A stretch of 48,270 nt of DNA from an uncultured Muribaculaceae bacterium (GTDB lineage: Bacteria > Bacteroidota > Bacteroidia > Bacteroidales > Muribaculaceae): NCBI GenBank assembly GCA_910589055.1, contig CAJURN010000025.1:1-48270 (forward strand), in the 5' to 3' direction. The notes below the pieces were generated by a model. It searched no databases. It was not told where the DNA came from and saw only the letters and a list, made by a program, of their open reading frames with translations. Made by a program: the position numbers and the translations under genes. Below, piece by piece: positions 23,523 to 34,234 of this stretch (the stretch's first letter is position 1; each line of letters starts with the position of its first letter).

Positions 23523-24902
23523 ATGAAAAGATTCAAAAGCCTTATAGCAGTAATACTGCTTGGCATGCAGTTATTGGCGGCACAAACATCAGCCCACAAG
23601 ACATATTCAGGCCCCTATGACGAAGGAACGGCGACATATACATACATTGACGCACCCGACGGGTCGAGAATATTTGACGGTAAATTCACCTACCGCACCA
23701 AGTACACGACGCTTACCGGCAATATGAAAAACGACCATCAGGTTGGAACGTGGAAATACACATCTACCGCTGTAAAACTCTTCGACTACAAAAACCTTAC
23801 GAAAGTAGAAACTACTTTTACTTTTGATGATAATGGATTGTTGTCGGGACCTGTGGTTTACAAGGATTATTTCAAAAACGGCACTGTCATCGTGTCCGAA
23901 TCATATTCTTTTGATGAAGGGAGTCTTGACGGAGCATATAATTATGTGAATTGGGAAGACACACGTTATAAACAAAAGGGAGAGTACCGTCAGGGAAAGC
24001 GTGTGGGCAAATGGCATATTACATACCCCGGCAAAGGAGATGTTGTGGTAGACTATGATGATGTGGATGAATGGAAGCGTCCGAAAATAACTCAATATGA
24101 CCCTACAACAGGTGATAAAATAGCGAAGTATGATGTAACTGGTATTGTCATTCGCAAACCGAAGAGTGACAACATCAGTTGTATCAGGGGTTCCAACATG
24201 ACGCATATAAATACGAACTTATCTAATTACTTGGACTGCAAAAATTCTGCCGATTACAGTTCATTCTTCATGAAGAATTCCAATTTTACGACTGAAACAT
24301 TTCCCGTCGGAGCAGAAGCGTCGGTAAGGTTTATCGTGGAAAAGGACGGAACTGTAAGCGATATCCGCTTCTATAAAAGCGTCAACGATTCTGTGGATGC
24401 CGAAATATGCCGGATACTAAAATCCATGAATCACATTTCATCCAATGATAATCCTGAAAGAATATATGTGAAATTGAGCATAGAATTTCCTGATTATGTA
24501 CGGACCGACATGATTAAGGAAATCGAGCGAAAGAAACAATATGCCAAAGAACAGGAAGAAGCAAACATGCTGGCATCCGAACCGGAGCCTTTCGAATTGA
24601 GCAACGTCGATGTAAGGCCGCAATTTCCGGGCGGAGAGGATGCCATGCGCAAATACGTGGCAAACAAATTGCGTTATCCCGCTTATGCAATGGAAAATGA
24701 CATTCAAGGTACTGTGACGGTTGTCTTTGCAGTCAGAAGCAACGGCAGTATCGGTGAAATCAAAGTTCCCCGTTCAATAGACAAAAGTCTTGACAAGGAA
24801 GCCATGCGCATCATCAAATCCATGCCGAAGTTCACACCGGGTCAAAAAGACGGAAAACCTGTCCCGGTATGGGTGACATGTCCGGTTGTATTCAAGCTCT
24901 AA
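23523..24902 (+). CDS. secreted protein with two TonB C-terminal domains
   Basis: This 459-aa protein has a cleavable-looking signal peptide (MKRFKSLIAVILLGMQLLAAQ). The N-terminal half is built of Tyr/Gly-rich repeats of the MORN/YwqK type (GNMKNDHQVGTWKY, GEYRQGKRVGKWHI). Two TonB_C-like domains follow: about 245-330 (ASVRFIVEKDGTVSDIRFYK) and 365-459 (PQFPGGEDAMRKYV, IQGTVTVVFAVRSNGSIGEI). Classical TonB energizers have an N-terminal membrane anchor and a Pro-rich linker and sit beside exbBD. Here the N-terminus is a signal peptide and no exbBD is near, so the domains may serve a periplasmic or outer-membrane structural role. Second gene of the pair with the lipoprotein. Confidence 0.78.
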   Translation: MKRFKSLIAVILLGMQLLAAQTSAHKTYSGPYDEGTATYTYIDAPDGSRIFDGKFTYRTKYTTLTGNMKNDHQVGTWKYTSTAVKLFDYKNLTKVETTFTFDDNGLLSGPVVYKDYFKNGTVIVSESYSFDEGSLDGAYNYVNWEDTRYKQKGEYRQGKRVGKWHITYPGKGDVVVDYDDVDEWKRPKITQYDPTTGDKIAKYDVTGIVIRKPKSDNISCIRGSNMTHINTNLSNYLDCKNSADYSSFFMKNSNFTTETFPVGAEASVRFIVEKDGTVSDIRFYKSVNDSVDAEICRILKSMNHISSNDNPERIYVKLSIEFPDYVRTDMIKEIERKKQYAKEQEEANMLASEPEPFELSNVDVRPQFPGGEDAMRKYVANKLRYPAYAMENDIQGTVTVVFAVRSNGSIGEIKVPRSIDKSLDKEAMRIIKSMPKFTPGQKDGKPVPVWVTCPVVFKL

Positions 24903-24925
24903 GAACATATAAAAAAATCTGTCAT

Positions 24926-24976
24926 GTTCCATTGGAGGGGAATAAAAGTCCGATAATTATTCCCCTCCAATGGAAC
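24926..24976 (+). terminator. large hairpin after the TonB_C gene
   Basis: Perfect 20-bp arms, GTTCCATTGGAGGGGAATAA (24926-24945) and its complement (24957-24976), surround an 11-base loop. Only a weak T-rich stretch follows. It probably acts as terminator or mRNA 3'-end stabiliser. Confidence 0.75.
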
Positions 24977-25061
24977 TCGCCTTTTGTGCTGTTTTCTAAA
25001 GAGACCGCGTCCTGTGCACGTTAAACATTGTAAATCCGCCCGATATTTGCCGGAGAAGCCC

Positions 25062-25069
25062 TAACTTTG
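25062..25069 (+). promoter_or_regulatory. promoter of DEAD-box helicase, -7 box
   Basis: TAACTTTG matches TAnnTTTG, 190 bases before the ATG, giving a leader of about 180 nt. The remainder of the 24977-25061 stretch shows nothing recognisable. Confidence 0.55.
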
Positions 25070-25134
25070 AGAGACAAACAATAATCGGATATGTTGCCGA
25101 ACCTTGCCAAGGGATTGAAACATAGTCACCGAAG

Positions 25135-25205
25135 AACGTCCGGAAGACGTTGATTATTTAGTAACCGAGTACACCGCAGGCTTTTAGCTGGAGGTGTGCC
25201 CGGCA
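25135..25205 (+). repeat. diverged foldback-element fragment in helicase leader
   Basis: The hairpin AACGTC-CGGAA-GACGTT (25135-25151) is followed by AGTAACCG and GTGCCCGGCA. In the same order these also occur in the foldback element at about 9066-9105. ACACC (25171-25175) can pair with GGTGT (25193-25197). Confidence 0.45.
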
Positions 25206-25259
25206 TATTAAGGCTTTGGACCTAATCAAAGCTAACGCATAAAATATCATCACATTACA

Positions 25260-26543
<1,284 letters not shown>

Positions 26544-26552
<9 letters not shown>

Positions 26553-26730
26553 TCCTCCGGATTGCGCAAATCAACTTGCAGAAAAAAAATCAACTCACGG
26601 AGAAAAAAAAGTTCAACTCGCGGAGAAAAAAAACGGAGCATTATACTCCAGCCTTATAGCCATCAAAATTTTCAAAAGTAGTCCCCTTCATTGTGATATA
26701 TTATTTGCGCAATCCGGAGGATTACGCTCC
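26544..26730. repeat. 28-bp inverted repeat with tandem A-rich repeats inside
   Basis: The arm at 26544-26571 (starting GGAGCGTAATCCTCCGG) is perfectly inverted at 26703-26730. Between them are three tandem units of about 19-23 bp beginning TCAACT and ending in eight A (26571-26589, 26590-26611, 26613-26634), then about 70 bases of AT-rich sequence. The helicase stop codon (26550-26552) lies within the left arm. Confidence 0.8.
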
Positions 26731-26750
26731 TCGTATTACACTTATTTCCT

Positions 26751-27617
26751 TCAATCCTCAGGATTACGATTTTTGTATCCGACAAAGTATTGTATCGGGG
26801 CGGGGGTGCCGTAGGATTTCGTGCACCAATACTCCGTTATCCTGTTTTCCTTGATGGTGTAATCGTAGGATTGACTGATGGCTTCGTTTCCGTTCCGGTC
26901 GGCTCTTACTGACGATTCTATCAGATTCACGGGATTTTGTCCGAAAACGCCCTGCATCTGCAATGGAATGTGATAGTTAAAGATTACCAAGGGATATATC
27001 ACAGCTTGCTCCGCTTTCTCTTGCGAGTAGGAGTATTCGGTGATATACTTCGTGTACTGTGCGCCCTGCGCTTCCTGAAAACTCTTTAGATTGCCGTCTT
27101 CCCAAGTCAGGTAATCCGTCCACTCCCACGGCTTGTCCCACGCCGATTCCGAAATGTTGTCCCCTATTCCGTAGACTTCGGAGTGGAATATGGACACCAA
27201 GTGCGAGGAATCATCGTAGCCATATTCGAGTCGATAGGTTTTGTTGATGTCGCCCCATCCGTCGGACGTCACAACCTCCCATGTACCGTCCGAGCGGACA
27301 GCCCTGCCGTTTTCGAGCCGGATTGTCTCGGAGAAAGTTCTTGTGGTGTATTCGCTCGAGTACACGCTCACCACCTTGATTTCCGACTCTGACGGATAGG
27401 AGTAGTCCGCGGTAAATTCGCCGTCGCTGTACTCATCGCGCCATTGAGTGATTCGTCCGCTTTCGTCATAAACGAAATATTGGTTGTCGCCGGAATAATC
27501 ATCGGAAGTAATGGACGACAAACGTACGGCCGCGGACGGCTTCGGTTCATCGGAATCGGAACAAGACAGCAGCGGCAATACCCCCGCCAAAACGAAAAAG
27601 AACTGAAAACGATTCAT
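26751..27617 (-). CDS. lipoprotein of unknown function (DUF4595-like)
   Basis: This predicted surface lipoprotein of 288 aa has a signal peptide MNRFQFFFVLAGVLPLLS, then C19 followed by SDSDEP, acidic as in Bacteroidetes lipoprotein export signals. The body is rich in Tyr, Ser and Asp. It has repeated beta-strand patterns such as ITQWRDEYSDGEFTADYSY and YRLEYGYDDSSHLVSI, like the YD/RHS-like DUF4595 lipoproteins common in Bacteroidales; that assignment is tentative. The ATG at 27617 was chosen because it begins the signal peptide; a longer frame reaches 27680. Its stop codon lies in the palindrome at 26752-26768. Convergent with the helicase. Confidence 0.68.
   Translation of the reverse strand: MNRFQFFFVLAGVLPLLSCSDSDEPKPSAAVRLSSITSDDYSGDNQYFVYDESGRITQWRDEYSDGEFTADYSYPSESEIKVVSVYSSEYTTRTFSETIRLENGRAVRSDGTWEVVTSDGWGDINKTYRLEYGYDDSSHLVSIFHSEVYGIGDNISESAWDKPWEWTDYLTWEDGNLKSFQEAQGAQYTKYITEYSYSQEKAEQAVIYPLVIFNYHIPLQMQGVFGQNPVNLIESSVRADRNGNEAISQSYDYTIKENRITEYWCTKSYGTPAPIQYFVGYKNRNPED
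26752..26768 (-). repeat. third copy of the CGTAATCC-GGATTG palindrome
   Basis: The 17-mer CGTAATCCTGAGGATTG (minus strand) differs by two bases from the cores at 26548-26564 and 26710-26726. It encodes the last codons and the stop of the lipoprotein gene. Confidence 0.7.
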
Positions 27618-27693
27618 GGCAAATAATTTGATATGCAATAATAACGCCACGACCTTGCCAAAAATTGCAGACGCCCGCAATTTTCACCATCCA

Positions 27694-27725
27694 CAAAAAA
27701 AGCGGGGCGGCTTGCGCCGTCCCGC
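27694..27725 (-). terminator. terminator of the secreted LRR gene
   Basis: On the minus strand GCGGGACGG (27725-27717) pairs with CCGCCCCGC (27710-27702), with one mismatch, followed by seven T. Confidence 0.8.
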
Positions 27726-27778
27726 GGGGGTTATTGTTTGATTTATTTCTTTAGTAGTCGGTTGATGCCGTGGGTTGA

Positions 27779-28837
27779 TTAGTAGTTCCACTGGCAGGCA
27801 ATCATCCGGAGGTTAGGACAAGCCTGGGTGCGGAGGTCGGTAATCATGTTGTAGCGGCAGTTGATGTAGGTAAGAGCCTGGTCGAAGGATACATCAAGCA
27901 TTGTGAGCTGGTTGTTGTTGCAGAGCAGACGCTGGAGGAAAGTCTGGTTGGAGAGTGTAAGGTTCTCGAGGTCATTGTAGGAGCAGTCTACGAAGAGGAG
28001 CTGCGGGCACTGGCTTACGGTGAAGGAAGTCAGGTCGTTGTAGGAGCAAACGACATCGAGAAGAGCGTTACAGTTGCGGAGTCCGAGAGTCTTCATGTTG
28101 TTGTCGGAGCAGATGAAAGTGCTGAGAGAGGGAAGCTCGGAAACAATCATGTTGGAGATTTCGTTGTCGTCGACATTCAGGTTCTGGAGCGCTGTCACGC
28201 CTGCGAGAGTTACCGAAGTAAGTTTGTTGTAGCCACAGTAGAGGTTTTTGAGCGCGGTACAGTTGCTAACGGTGAGTGCTTCGAGGTGGTTGCTCTGGCA
28301 GTTGAGGGTTTCAAGCGTCGGAGAAGACTGGAGATCAAGTTCGGCAAGAAGGTTGGATGCGATGTTGATGCTCTTGATTACAGGCACGTCGGAGAGAGAA
28401 ATTTCAGTCAGACGGTTGTTGTTGACGGTAAGTTTTGTAAGACCTTCGCAACCCTGGACGTCGATTGTGGCGAGTTTGTTGCGGGAAGCGTTGAGTTCGG
28501 TAAGCTGCTTGTCGCCTTCAACGGTGAGCGATGTAATCGAGTTGCGGGAAACATCAACTTTTGAAAGTGCGGTAAAACCGGAGAGGTTCAAAGTACCGGC
28601 CAGTTTTTTGTCCTTCCATTCAATGGCGGTCACATGGCCGTTTTCAATTTTGACACCTTCCCAGGAGGAAGGATCTTTAACGTTAGTCACTTTAAGAGCT
28701 TCGGCATTGGTAGCGTGCTCAACAGCGGGCTGCGAAAGGAAGTTCTGAAGTTGCTTGAGCTCGGCTTTATTTACAGACTGTGCAAAAGCTGCTGTACTTC
28801 CGAGTGCTACTGCTAAAAGTAATGCGATCTTTTTCAT
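27779..28837 (-). CDS. secreted leucine-rich repeat protein
   Basis: This 352-aa protein has a Sec signal peptide (MKKIALLLAVALGSTAAFAQ). About twelve leucine-rich repeats of 21-23 residues follow, with the pattern LxxLxxxxNxLxxLxVSxCxxL. Examples are LTELNASRNKLATIDVQGC and LKNLYCGYNKLTSVTLAG. The repeats resemble internalin-type LRRs rather than the BspA type of the gene at 11996. There is no sorting-like tail; the protein ends CQWNY right after the last repeat. A surface or periplasmic protein-binding role is likely but the partner is unknown. The ATG at 28837 begins the signal peptide. Divergent from the phosphoesterase gene across an AT-rich 231-base gap. Confidence 0.8.
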   Translation of the reverse strand: MKKIALLLAVALGSTAAFAQSVNKAELKQLQNFLSQPAVEHATNAEALKVTNVKDPSSWEGVKIENGHVTAIEWKDKKLAGTLNLSGFTALSKVDVSRNSITSLTVEGDKQLTELNASRNKLATIDVQGCEGLTKLTVNNNRLTEISLSDVPVIKSINIASNLLAELDLQSSPTLETLNCQSNHLEALTVSNCTALKNLYCGYNKLTSVTLAGVTALQNLNVDDNEISNMIVSELPSLSTFICSDNNMKTLGLRNCNALLDVVCSYNDLTSFTVSQCPQLLFVDCSYNDLENLTLSNQTFLQRLLCNNNQLTMLDVSFDQALTYINCRYNMITDLRTQACPNLRMIACQWNY

Positions 28838-29023
28838 AATGTTCGTAGTTTTGGATGAATGTATTTTATTAATTTGTTTTTTTCGTTTTGTTTGAAATTC
28901 TAACAACACCACCCCCGAAAAAGTTTTAGAAAATTTATAAAAAAATTACTTCCCGACACATCATTACCCCAAAATACGCTTGAAACGGCTCTGAATAGGT
29001 TTTTCCATATAAAAATTTTTATG

Positions 29024-29031
29024 TACTTTTG
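29024..29031 (+). promoter_or_regulatory. promoter of phosphoesterase gene, -7 box
   Basis: TACTTTTG matches TAnnTTTG, 37 bases before the ATG at 29069. Confidence 0.6.
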
Positions 29032-29068
29032 CAGAAACCCCTAATACCGAATTTATAAACCAACATCC

Positions 29069-30916
29069 ATGCGACTCAAAAAACTATTATTACTCGCCGG
29101 TATGGTTTCCCTGGCAGGCACAATCAACGCCGGGAAAATCGCGATACTGAGCGACACCCACGTCACACCCGGAAACAAATGCGACTCGATGCTGCGTGTG
29201 GCAGTTGACGAAATCAATTCTCAGGATTTCGACCTCGTGATTGTGAACGGCGACCTCAGCAACGAAGGCTCCGATGCCGAACTGAAAAACGTCGCTTCAA
29301 TTCTGAGCAAGCTGAAGCAGAAATGTTATGTCGTGCCCGGAAATCACGAGAACAACTGGAGCCAGAGCGCCGGAAAGACATTCGTTGACATCTTCGGTGC
29401 CGACCGATTCGTGACAATGGTTGATTCAACAGTTATCATCGACCTCAACTGCGGCCCGTTCATGAAGATGGGCGACGGACATATCAAGCAGGAAGACCTC
29501 CATTGGCTCCGCGCCACTCTCGACAGCCTTGCCACTCCCGGCCGCCGCGTGCTGTCGCTCAACCACTACCCTCTTCTCAACGACCTCGACAACTATCGCG
29601 ACTACATCACCCTTCTTGAAGATTATCCCGTTATCGCCCATATCAACGGTCACTACCACACATGGCGCACTTACAATGCCGGAGGTGAGAACTCGGGCAA
29701 CGATCTGCCTTGCGTGATGGTGCGCGCTCTCGACATGCGCGACGGCACATACGGATATTCCGAGGTGGAATTTGACGCCGACTCCGTGCGCGTGTTCAAT
29801 AAGAATATCGGTCAGCCGCGCGACCTGAAATATTCCTTCGCGGCCAATACCCGCCACTCCCGGCTGCACCCCGAGGAAGTTGCCCCTCTCAAAGCTCCCG
29901 AAGGCTACAACGTGGCTCTCCTGCATGCCGACAAGGCTTCGGTATTCACCCGTCCGGGATTCACGGCAAACGGCATCGTTTTCGGCAATTCCCTCGGCGA
30001 GGTCGTGAGCATCGACCGGAACACCGGCAAGGAACAGTGGAAATACACCACCAACGCATCCCTCTACTCCCGTCCCGTGGCTCTTGAAGGAGGAAAAACG
30101 GTGGCCGTGCCCGCCAACGACGGCATCCACATCCTCTCGGCTGCAACCGGAAAGGAAATCGCTTTCCATCCCACCAAGGAAGGCCCCTATGTTGCCGATG
30201 GAGTTGTCAACGGAAAGAACTACCTTCAGGGCGCATACAAGCGCTTTGAATCGCGCGACGCCCGCAGCGGCAAAGTCAACTGGACTTTCGACTCAATCAA
30301 CAATTACTGCCAGGCCGAACCTGCCATCGACGGCAACGACATTATTTTCGGCGCATGGGACACTTATCTGCGCTGTCTCGACAGCAAGTCCGGAAAACTG
30401 CGCTGGAAATGGAGCAACGGCAAAAGCGCCAACATGCTTGGCCCGGGTAACGCCGTGCCGGTGATAAGCGGCGACAAGGTATTCATCGTGGCTCCCGACC
30501 GTTTCATGACCGCAATCGACCGCAAGACTGGCAAGACCCTGTGGCGCGACAATTCGGTACGCTACCGCGAGAGCATGGGTCACAGCGAAGACTACAAGAC
30601 CATATATGCCAAGACCATGGACGGCGAACTCGTGGCTGTTGACGCCACCGCACCCGAGCACTCCAAGCGCTGGACAGTAGACCTTGGAATAGGCTACGAC
30701 CACGCCCCCTGTCCTATTATTGAAGTGGACGGCATTGTCTATGCAGGCTCACGCCGCGGCATCGTCACAATGACCGATGTGCGCGGTTCCGAACCAAGGC
30801 TTATAGCAACATTGAATCTCGGCCGCAGCGAAATCAACGGCATCGACAAAGACCCCGTAAGCGGCGACCTATTCATCACGCTTACCGAAGGAACTGTTTG
30901 GAAAATCACAAAGTAA
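29069..30916 (+). CDS. metallophosphoesterase with PQQ-like beta-propeller
   Basis: This exported protein of 615 aa has a signal peptide of about 21 residues. The N-terminal calcineurin-like phosphoesterase domain (22-260) has all metal ligands: D29 and H31 in SDTH, D62 in NGDLSNEG, N92 and H93 in GNHEN, the His in LNHYPLL, and GHYHTW. The C-terminal half (about 300-615) is a PQQ-like beta-propeller with repeats such as GEVVSIDRNTGKEQWKY, FESRDARSGKVNWTF and LRCLDSKSGKLRWKW. The domain pair is known in Bacteroidetes, but the substrate is not defined; a periplasmic or surface phosphodiesterase is likely. It has its own promoter and no cotranscribed neighbour. Confidence 0.85.
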   Translation: MRLKKLLLLAGMVSLAGTINAGKIAILSDTHVTPGNKCDSMLRVAVDEINSQDFDLVIVNGDLSNEGSDAELKNVASILSKLKQKCYVVPGNHENNWSQSAGKTFVDIFGADRFVTMVDSTVIIDLNCGPFMKMGDGHIKQEDLHWLRATLDSLATPGRRVLSLNHYPLLNDLDNYRDYITLLEDYPVIAHINGHYHTWRTYNAGGENSGNDLPCVMVRALDMRDGTYGYSEVEFDADSVRVFNKNIGQPRDLKYSFAANTRHSRLHPEEVAPLKAPEGYNVALLHADKASVFTRPGFTANGIVFGNSLGEVVSIDRNTGKEQWKYTTNASLYSRPVALEGGKTVAVPANDGIHILSAATGKEIAFHPTKEGPYVADGVVNGKNYLQGAYKRFESRDARSGKVNWTFDSINNYCQAEPAIDGNDIIFGAWDTYLRCLDSKSGKLRWKWSNGKSANMLGPGNAVPVISGDKVFIVAPDRFMTAIDRKTGKTLWRDNSVRYRESMGHSEDYKTIYAKTMDGELVAVDATAPEHSKRWTVDLGIGYDHAPCPIIEVDGIVYAGSRRGIVTMTDVRGSEPRLIATLNLGRSEINGIDKDPVSGDLFITLTEGTVWKITK

Positions 30917-30962
30917 CAAAGCAATTAGATTGATTTTTTTATAACGCACGTTTTCCGATACG

Positions 30963-31007
30963 AAAAAAAATGTGGGGCGGTCCGGCAATTGGTCCGGGCC
31001 GCCCCAC
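30963..31007 (-). terminator. terminator of the RND efflux operon
   Basis: On the minus strand GTGGGGCGG (31007-30999) pairs with CCGCCCCAC (30980-30972), with an inner CCGG/CCGG pairing, followed by eight T before 30963. It also lies just after the convergent phosphoesterase gene. Confidence 0.85.
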
Positions 31008-31032
31008 GCGCTTATTTGAACATTATGAAGCG

Positions 31033-34000
31033 TTATACGGTGGTGGTAGTGTCATTGGTATTGTTGGCGGGAGGTGTGGTCTTTCCCGACGCAAATACTT
31101 TCGACAGATATTTTTCCTGGAAGTTCTGAAGCAGCTCCCAGAAGTTGGGGACAAACAGGGTGCCGAGGATGGCGTTGACAGCCATACCGAACACAACAGC
31201 CGTACCGAGGGAAATTCGGCTTGCTGCGCCGGCTCCCGTGGCAAAAAGCATGGGCATGACACCGAACACAAAGGCAAGCGCCGTCATCAAGATAGGACGC
31301 AGACGGATGCTTCCGGCATCCATTGCCGCTTTCCGCACGGGCACTCCCGACTTGCGGAAGTCCATGGCGTACTCGACAATCAGAATCGCATTTTTCGCGG
31401 CCATACCGAGCAGCAGGATAATACCTATCTGGGTGTAGATGCTGATGCTCTGACCCATGAATATACATCCTATTACCGTTCCGAGAATCGCCGTCGGCGT
31501 GGTAATCACGACAGCCACAGGGTCGGTCCACGACTCATACTGCGCGGCAAGCACAAGCAGAGTGATTATGACCGCGAACAGCAGTACCATCGTGATTGTG
31601 GTTCCGGCCTGAGTTTCCTGATATGCCTCGCCCGTCCATGCGTAGGAGAAGGACGACCCGGCCACATCTTTCACAATATCCTCCATGGCCTTGATACCTG
31701 CCGATGAGCTGACATTGGAGGCGAGAGAACCGGTTATGGATGCCGTGGTGTACATATTGTATCTGTCGACCGAAGGCTCGCCCATGGTGGGGTTCACCGT
31801 AGCGAACGATGAGAACGGAACCATCTCTCCGGAGGAGTTGCGCACACTGAGCTTAAGAACATCCTCGGCTTTGCTGCGGGCATCGGATGCGGCGCTCAGA
31901 TTGACCTGATACACTCGTCCGAACTTCACGAAGTCGTTGACATACGACCCGCCCATGAACGATGACAGCGCTGAATATATGCCGTCCATCGTGAGTCCCT
32001 GGAGCTGGGCTTTGTCGCGGTCAATCGAGATAGCATACTGCGGCACTTCTCCCTGGTAGAGCGAAGTTGCCTGCTTCAGCTCCGGACACTTCTCGGCAGC
32101 CTGCTGTATCTCATCAATAACCTGCGCGAGTTCCTTCGGTCCGAGATTGTTGATGTCGAGAATCTGCATCTGAAGGCCCGACGTCATGCCAAGTCCGGGA
32201 ATGGATGGCGGATTGACGGAGAAAATGACAGCTTCCTGAATCGGAGCGGCAAGCTCGTCGACATTCCTCATCACTGCGTCCACACTGTTGCGGCTGCCCT
32301 TGCGCTCGTTCCAAGGCTTTAGAATCACGAACAATGAGCCAAGATTGCTTCCCGCACCGCCGCCGACAAATGAGTTGCCTGTCACACTCATCACATCCTT
32401 AACCTGCGGGAGCTGACGGATTTTCTCGGAAAGGCGCGTAACCACACTGTCGGTGCGCTCGATTGATGCACCCGTGGGCAACTGGACGGAAGTCATGAAA
32501 TAGCCCATGTCCTCCTCCGGAACATAGCTTGTGGGCCAGCGCATGAAGCCGTAGAAAGCTCCGCCGCATATCACGGCGAAAATCACAAGCGCGAGCAACG
32601 GATGGCGTAGCATCTTGCCCACGAAGCCATCGTAGGCGTTCTTTGTCTTGTCGAATATTTTATTGAACCATTTGTACAGGAAGAATTTCGGCTCGCCGAT
32701 GGGCTTCAGGAACAACGCACACATGGCCGGAGTAAAGGTAAGGGCGTTGAAGCCTGAGAACGCGGTGGAAACGGCAATCGTGAGAGCGAACTGTTTGTAA
32801 AGCTGCCCCGTGATTCCGGAAATGAAAGCCGTGGGGATGAACACCGACAGAAGCACAAGCACTTCGCCAACGACTGGCCCCTGCAACTCTTCCATGGCCT
32901 TTTCGGCGGCCTGGCGCGAGGTCATGGTGCCGTCCTGAACCAGTCGCGAACAGTCCTCCACCACCACTATGGCATCATCCACCACAATGGCTATGGCGAG
33001 CACAAGGCCGAACAGCGTGAGCGTATTGATGGTGAATCCCATCACTTTCATGACCGCGAATGTAGCCACAAGCGACACCGGAATCGTGAGCATCGGAATG
33101 ATTACGGCTCGCCAGTTCTGAAGGAAAAGCAGAATCACGAGCATCACAATCAAGGTGGTTTCAAGGAAAGTCCACAGCACCTCGTCGATTGACGCATCCA
33201 CAAAGTCGGTAGTGTCGAGAATCACGCTGTAATCCACTCCTTCGGGAAAGTATTCCTTGAGTTCAGTCATACGTTTTTCCACAGCCTTGGCAACCGTGAG
33301 CGCATTTGCGCCCGGAAGCTGGTAGATGCCGATCAGTCCCGAAGGCTTTCCGGAGACATGCGACACCATGGAATAGCTTTCGCTGCCCAAATCCACTGTG
33401 GCGATGTCGCGCAGATGCAGAATAGAGCCGTCGGCCGAGGACGTACGTATCACGATATTTCCGAATTCCTCCGGCGTGCTGAGTCGTCCCGATGCCGTGA
33501 GTGAATACTGGAACTGCTGCCCGGCAGACACCGGGGGCGCGCCGATACTGCCCGCCGACACTTCCATATTCTGGCTCTCGATGGCCGAAATCACATCGTC
33601 GACCGTAAGGTTGCGCACACGCATCTTGTCGGGGTCGAGCCATATTCGCATGCTGTACTCGCCCGCGCCAAAGGCATCCACACCGCCCACGCCGTCGATT
33701 CGCGAGAGCTCGTCAACGATATTGAGTTTGGCGTAGTTGGTAAGGTAAAGGGCATCGTAACGCTCGGGATCATTTGATTGCAGCGCTATGAAAAGTATGA
33801 TGTTTGACGAGCGGGAAGTCACGGTGACGCCCTGCTGCTTTACGGTGGATGGCAAGGTCGGTTCGGCCATAGCCACACGGTTCTGTACCTTGATGGCGGC
33901 TTCGTCGAGGTCGGTGCCGTTCTCGAATGTCACTGTAAGATTATATGAGCCGTCGGAGCCGGAGCTTGAGCTCATGTACATCATTCCCTCCACGCCGTTG

Positions 34001-34209
34001 ACCTGTTCCTCGATAGGAACTCCGACAGCTTCCGCAACGGTTTTCGCGTCGGCTCCCGGGTAGGTAGCCATCACCATCACCGTGGGAGGTGTGATGTCGG
34101 GAAACTGCGCCACCGGAAGCGTCCTCACCGTCAGCAGACCTGCCAAAATCATGAGCACGGCAAGTACTGTGGCGAAAATAGGGCGGTCGATAAAAAATTT
34201 GCTGAACAT
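31033..34209 (-). CDS. RND multidrug efflux pump, inner-membrane subunit
   Basis: This is a proton-driven exporter of the HAE1/AcrB family, forming a trimer in the inner membrane. It has 1058 aa and begins MFSKFFIDRPIFATVLAV, the classic HAE1 start, with 12 predicted membrane helices in two repeats and two large periplasmic loops. The proton-relay Asp pair is in IAIVVDDAIVVVED (fourth helix). Further hallmarks are EEQVNGVEGMMYMSS, TSYVPEEDMGYF and GMAAKNAILIVEYA. HAE1 pumps export drugs, bile salts or detergents; the range cannot be read from sequence. It is the third gene of a three-gene operon with adaptor and channel, 25 bases after the adaptor. No regulator gene is adjacent. Confidence 0.93.
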   Translation of the reverse strand: MFSKFFIDRPIFATVLAVLMILAGLLTVRTLPVAQFPDITPPTVMVMATYPGADAKTVAEAVGVPIEEQVNGVEGMMYMSSSSGSDGSYNLTVTFENGTDLDEAAIKVQNRVAMAEPTLPSTVKQQGVTVTSRSSNIILFIALQSNDPERYDALYLTNYAKLNIVDELSRIDGVGGVDAFGAGEYSMRIWLDPDKMRVRNLTVDDVISAIESQNMEVSAGSIGAPPVSAGQQFQYSLTASGRLSTPEEFGNIVIRTSSADGSILHLRDIATVDLGSESYSMVSHVSGKPSGLIGIYQLPGANALTVAKAVEKRMTELKEYFPEGVDYSVILDTTDFVDASIDEVLWTFLETTLIVMLVILLFLQNWRAVIIPMLTIPVSLVATFAVMKVMGFTINTLTLFGLVLAIAIVVDDAIVVVEDCSRLVQDGTMTSRQAAEKAMEELQGPVVGEVLVLLSVFIPTAFISGITGQLYKQFALTIAVSTAFSGFNALTFTPAMCALFLKPIGEPKFFLYKWFNKIFDKTKNAYDGFVGKMLRHPLLALVIFAVICGGAFYGFMRWPTSYVPEEDMGYFMTSVQLPTGASIERTDSVVTRLSEKIRQLPQVKDVMSVTGNSFVGGGAGSNLGSLFVILKPWNERKGSRNSVDAVMRNVDELAAPIQEAVIFSVNPPSIPGLGMTSGLQMQILDINNLGPKELAQVIDEIQQAAEKCPELKQATSLYQGEVPQYAISIDRDKAQLQGLTMDGIYSALSSFMGGSYVNDFVKFGRVYQVNLSAASDARSKAEDVLKLSVRNSSGEMVPFSSFATVNPTMGEPSVDRYNMYTTASITGSLASNVSSSAGIKAMEDIVKDVAGSSFSYAWTGEAYQETQAGTTITMVLLFAVIITLLVLAAQYESWTDPVAVVITTPTAILGTVIGCIFMGQSISIYTQIGIILLLGMAAKNAILIVEYAMDFRKSGVPVRKAAMDAGSIRLRPILMTALAFVFGVMPMLFATGAGAASRISLGTAVVFGMAVNAILGTLFVPNFWELLQNFQEKYLSKVFASGKTTPPANNTNDTTTTV

Positions 34210-34234
34210 AATATGCCGTTTTATCGTGGTGAAT

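Noticed and set aside
26571..26634. CRISPR array
   Set aside because: The three units are short, A-tailed and directly adjacent with no spacers, and no cas genes are present.
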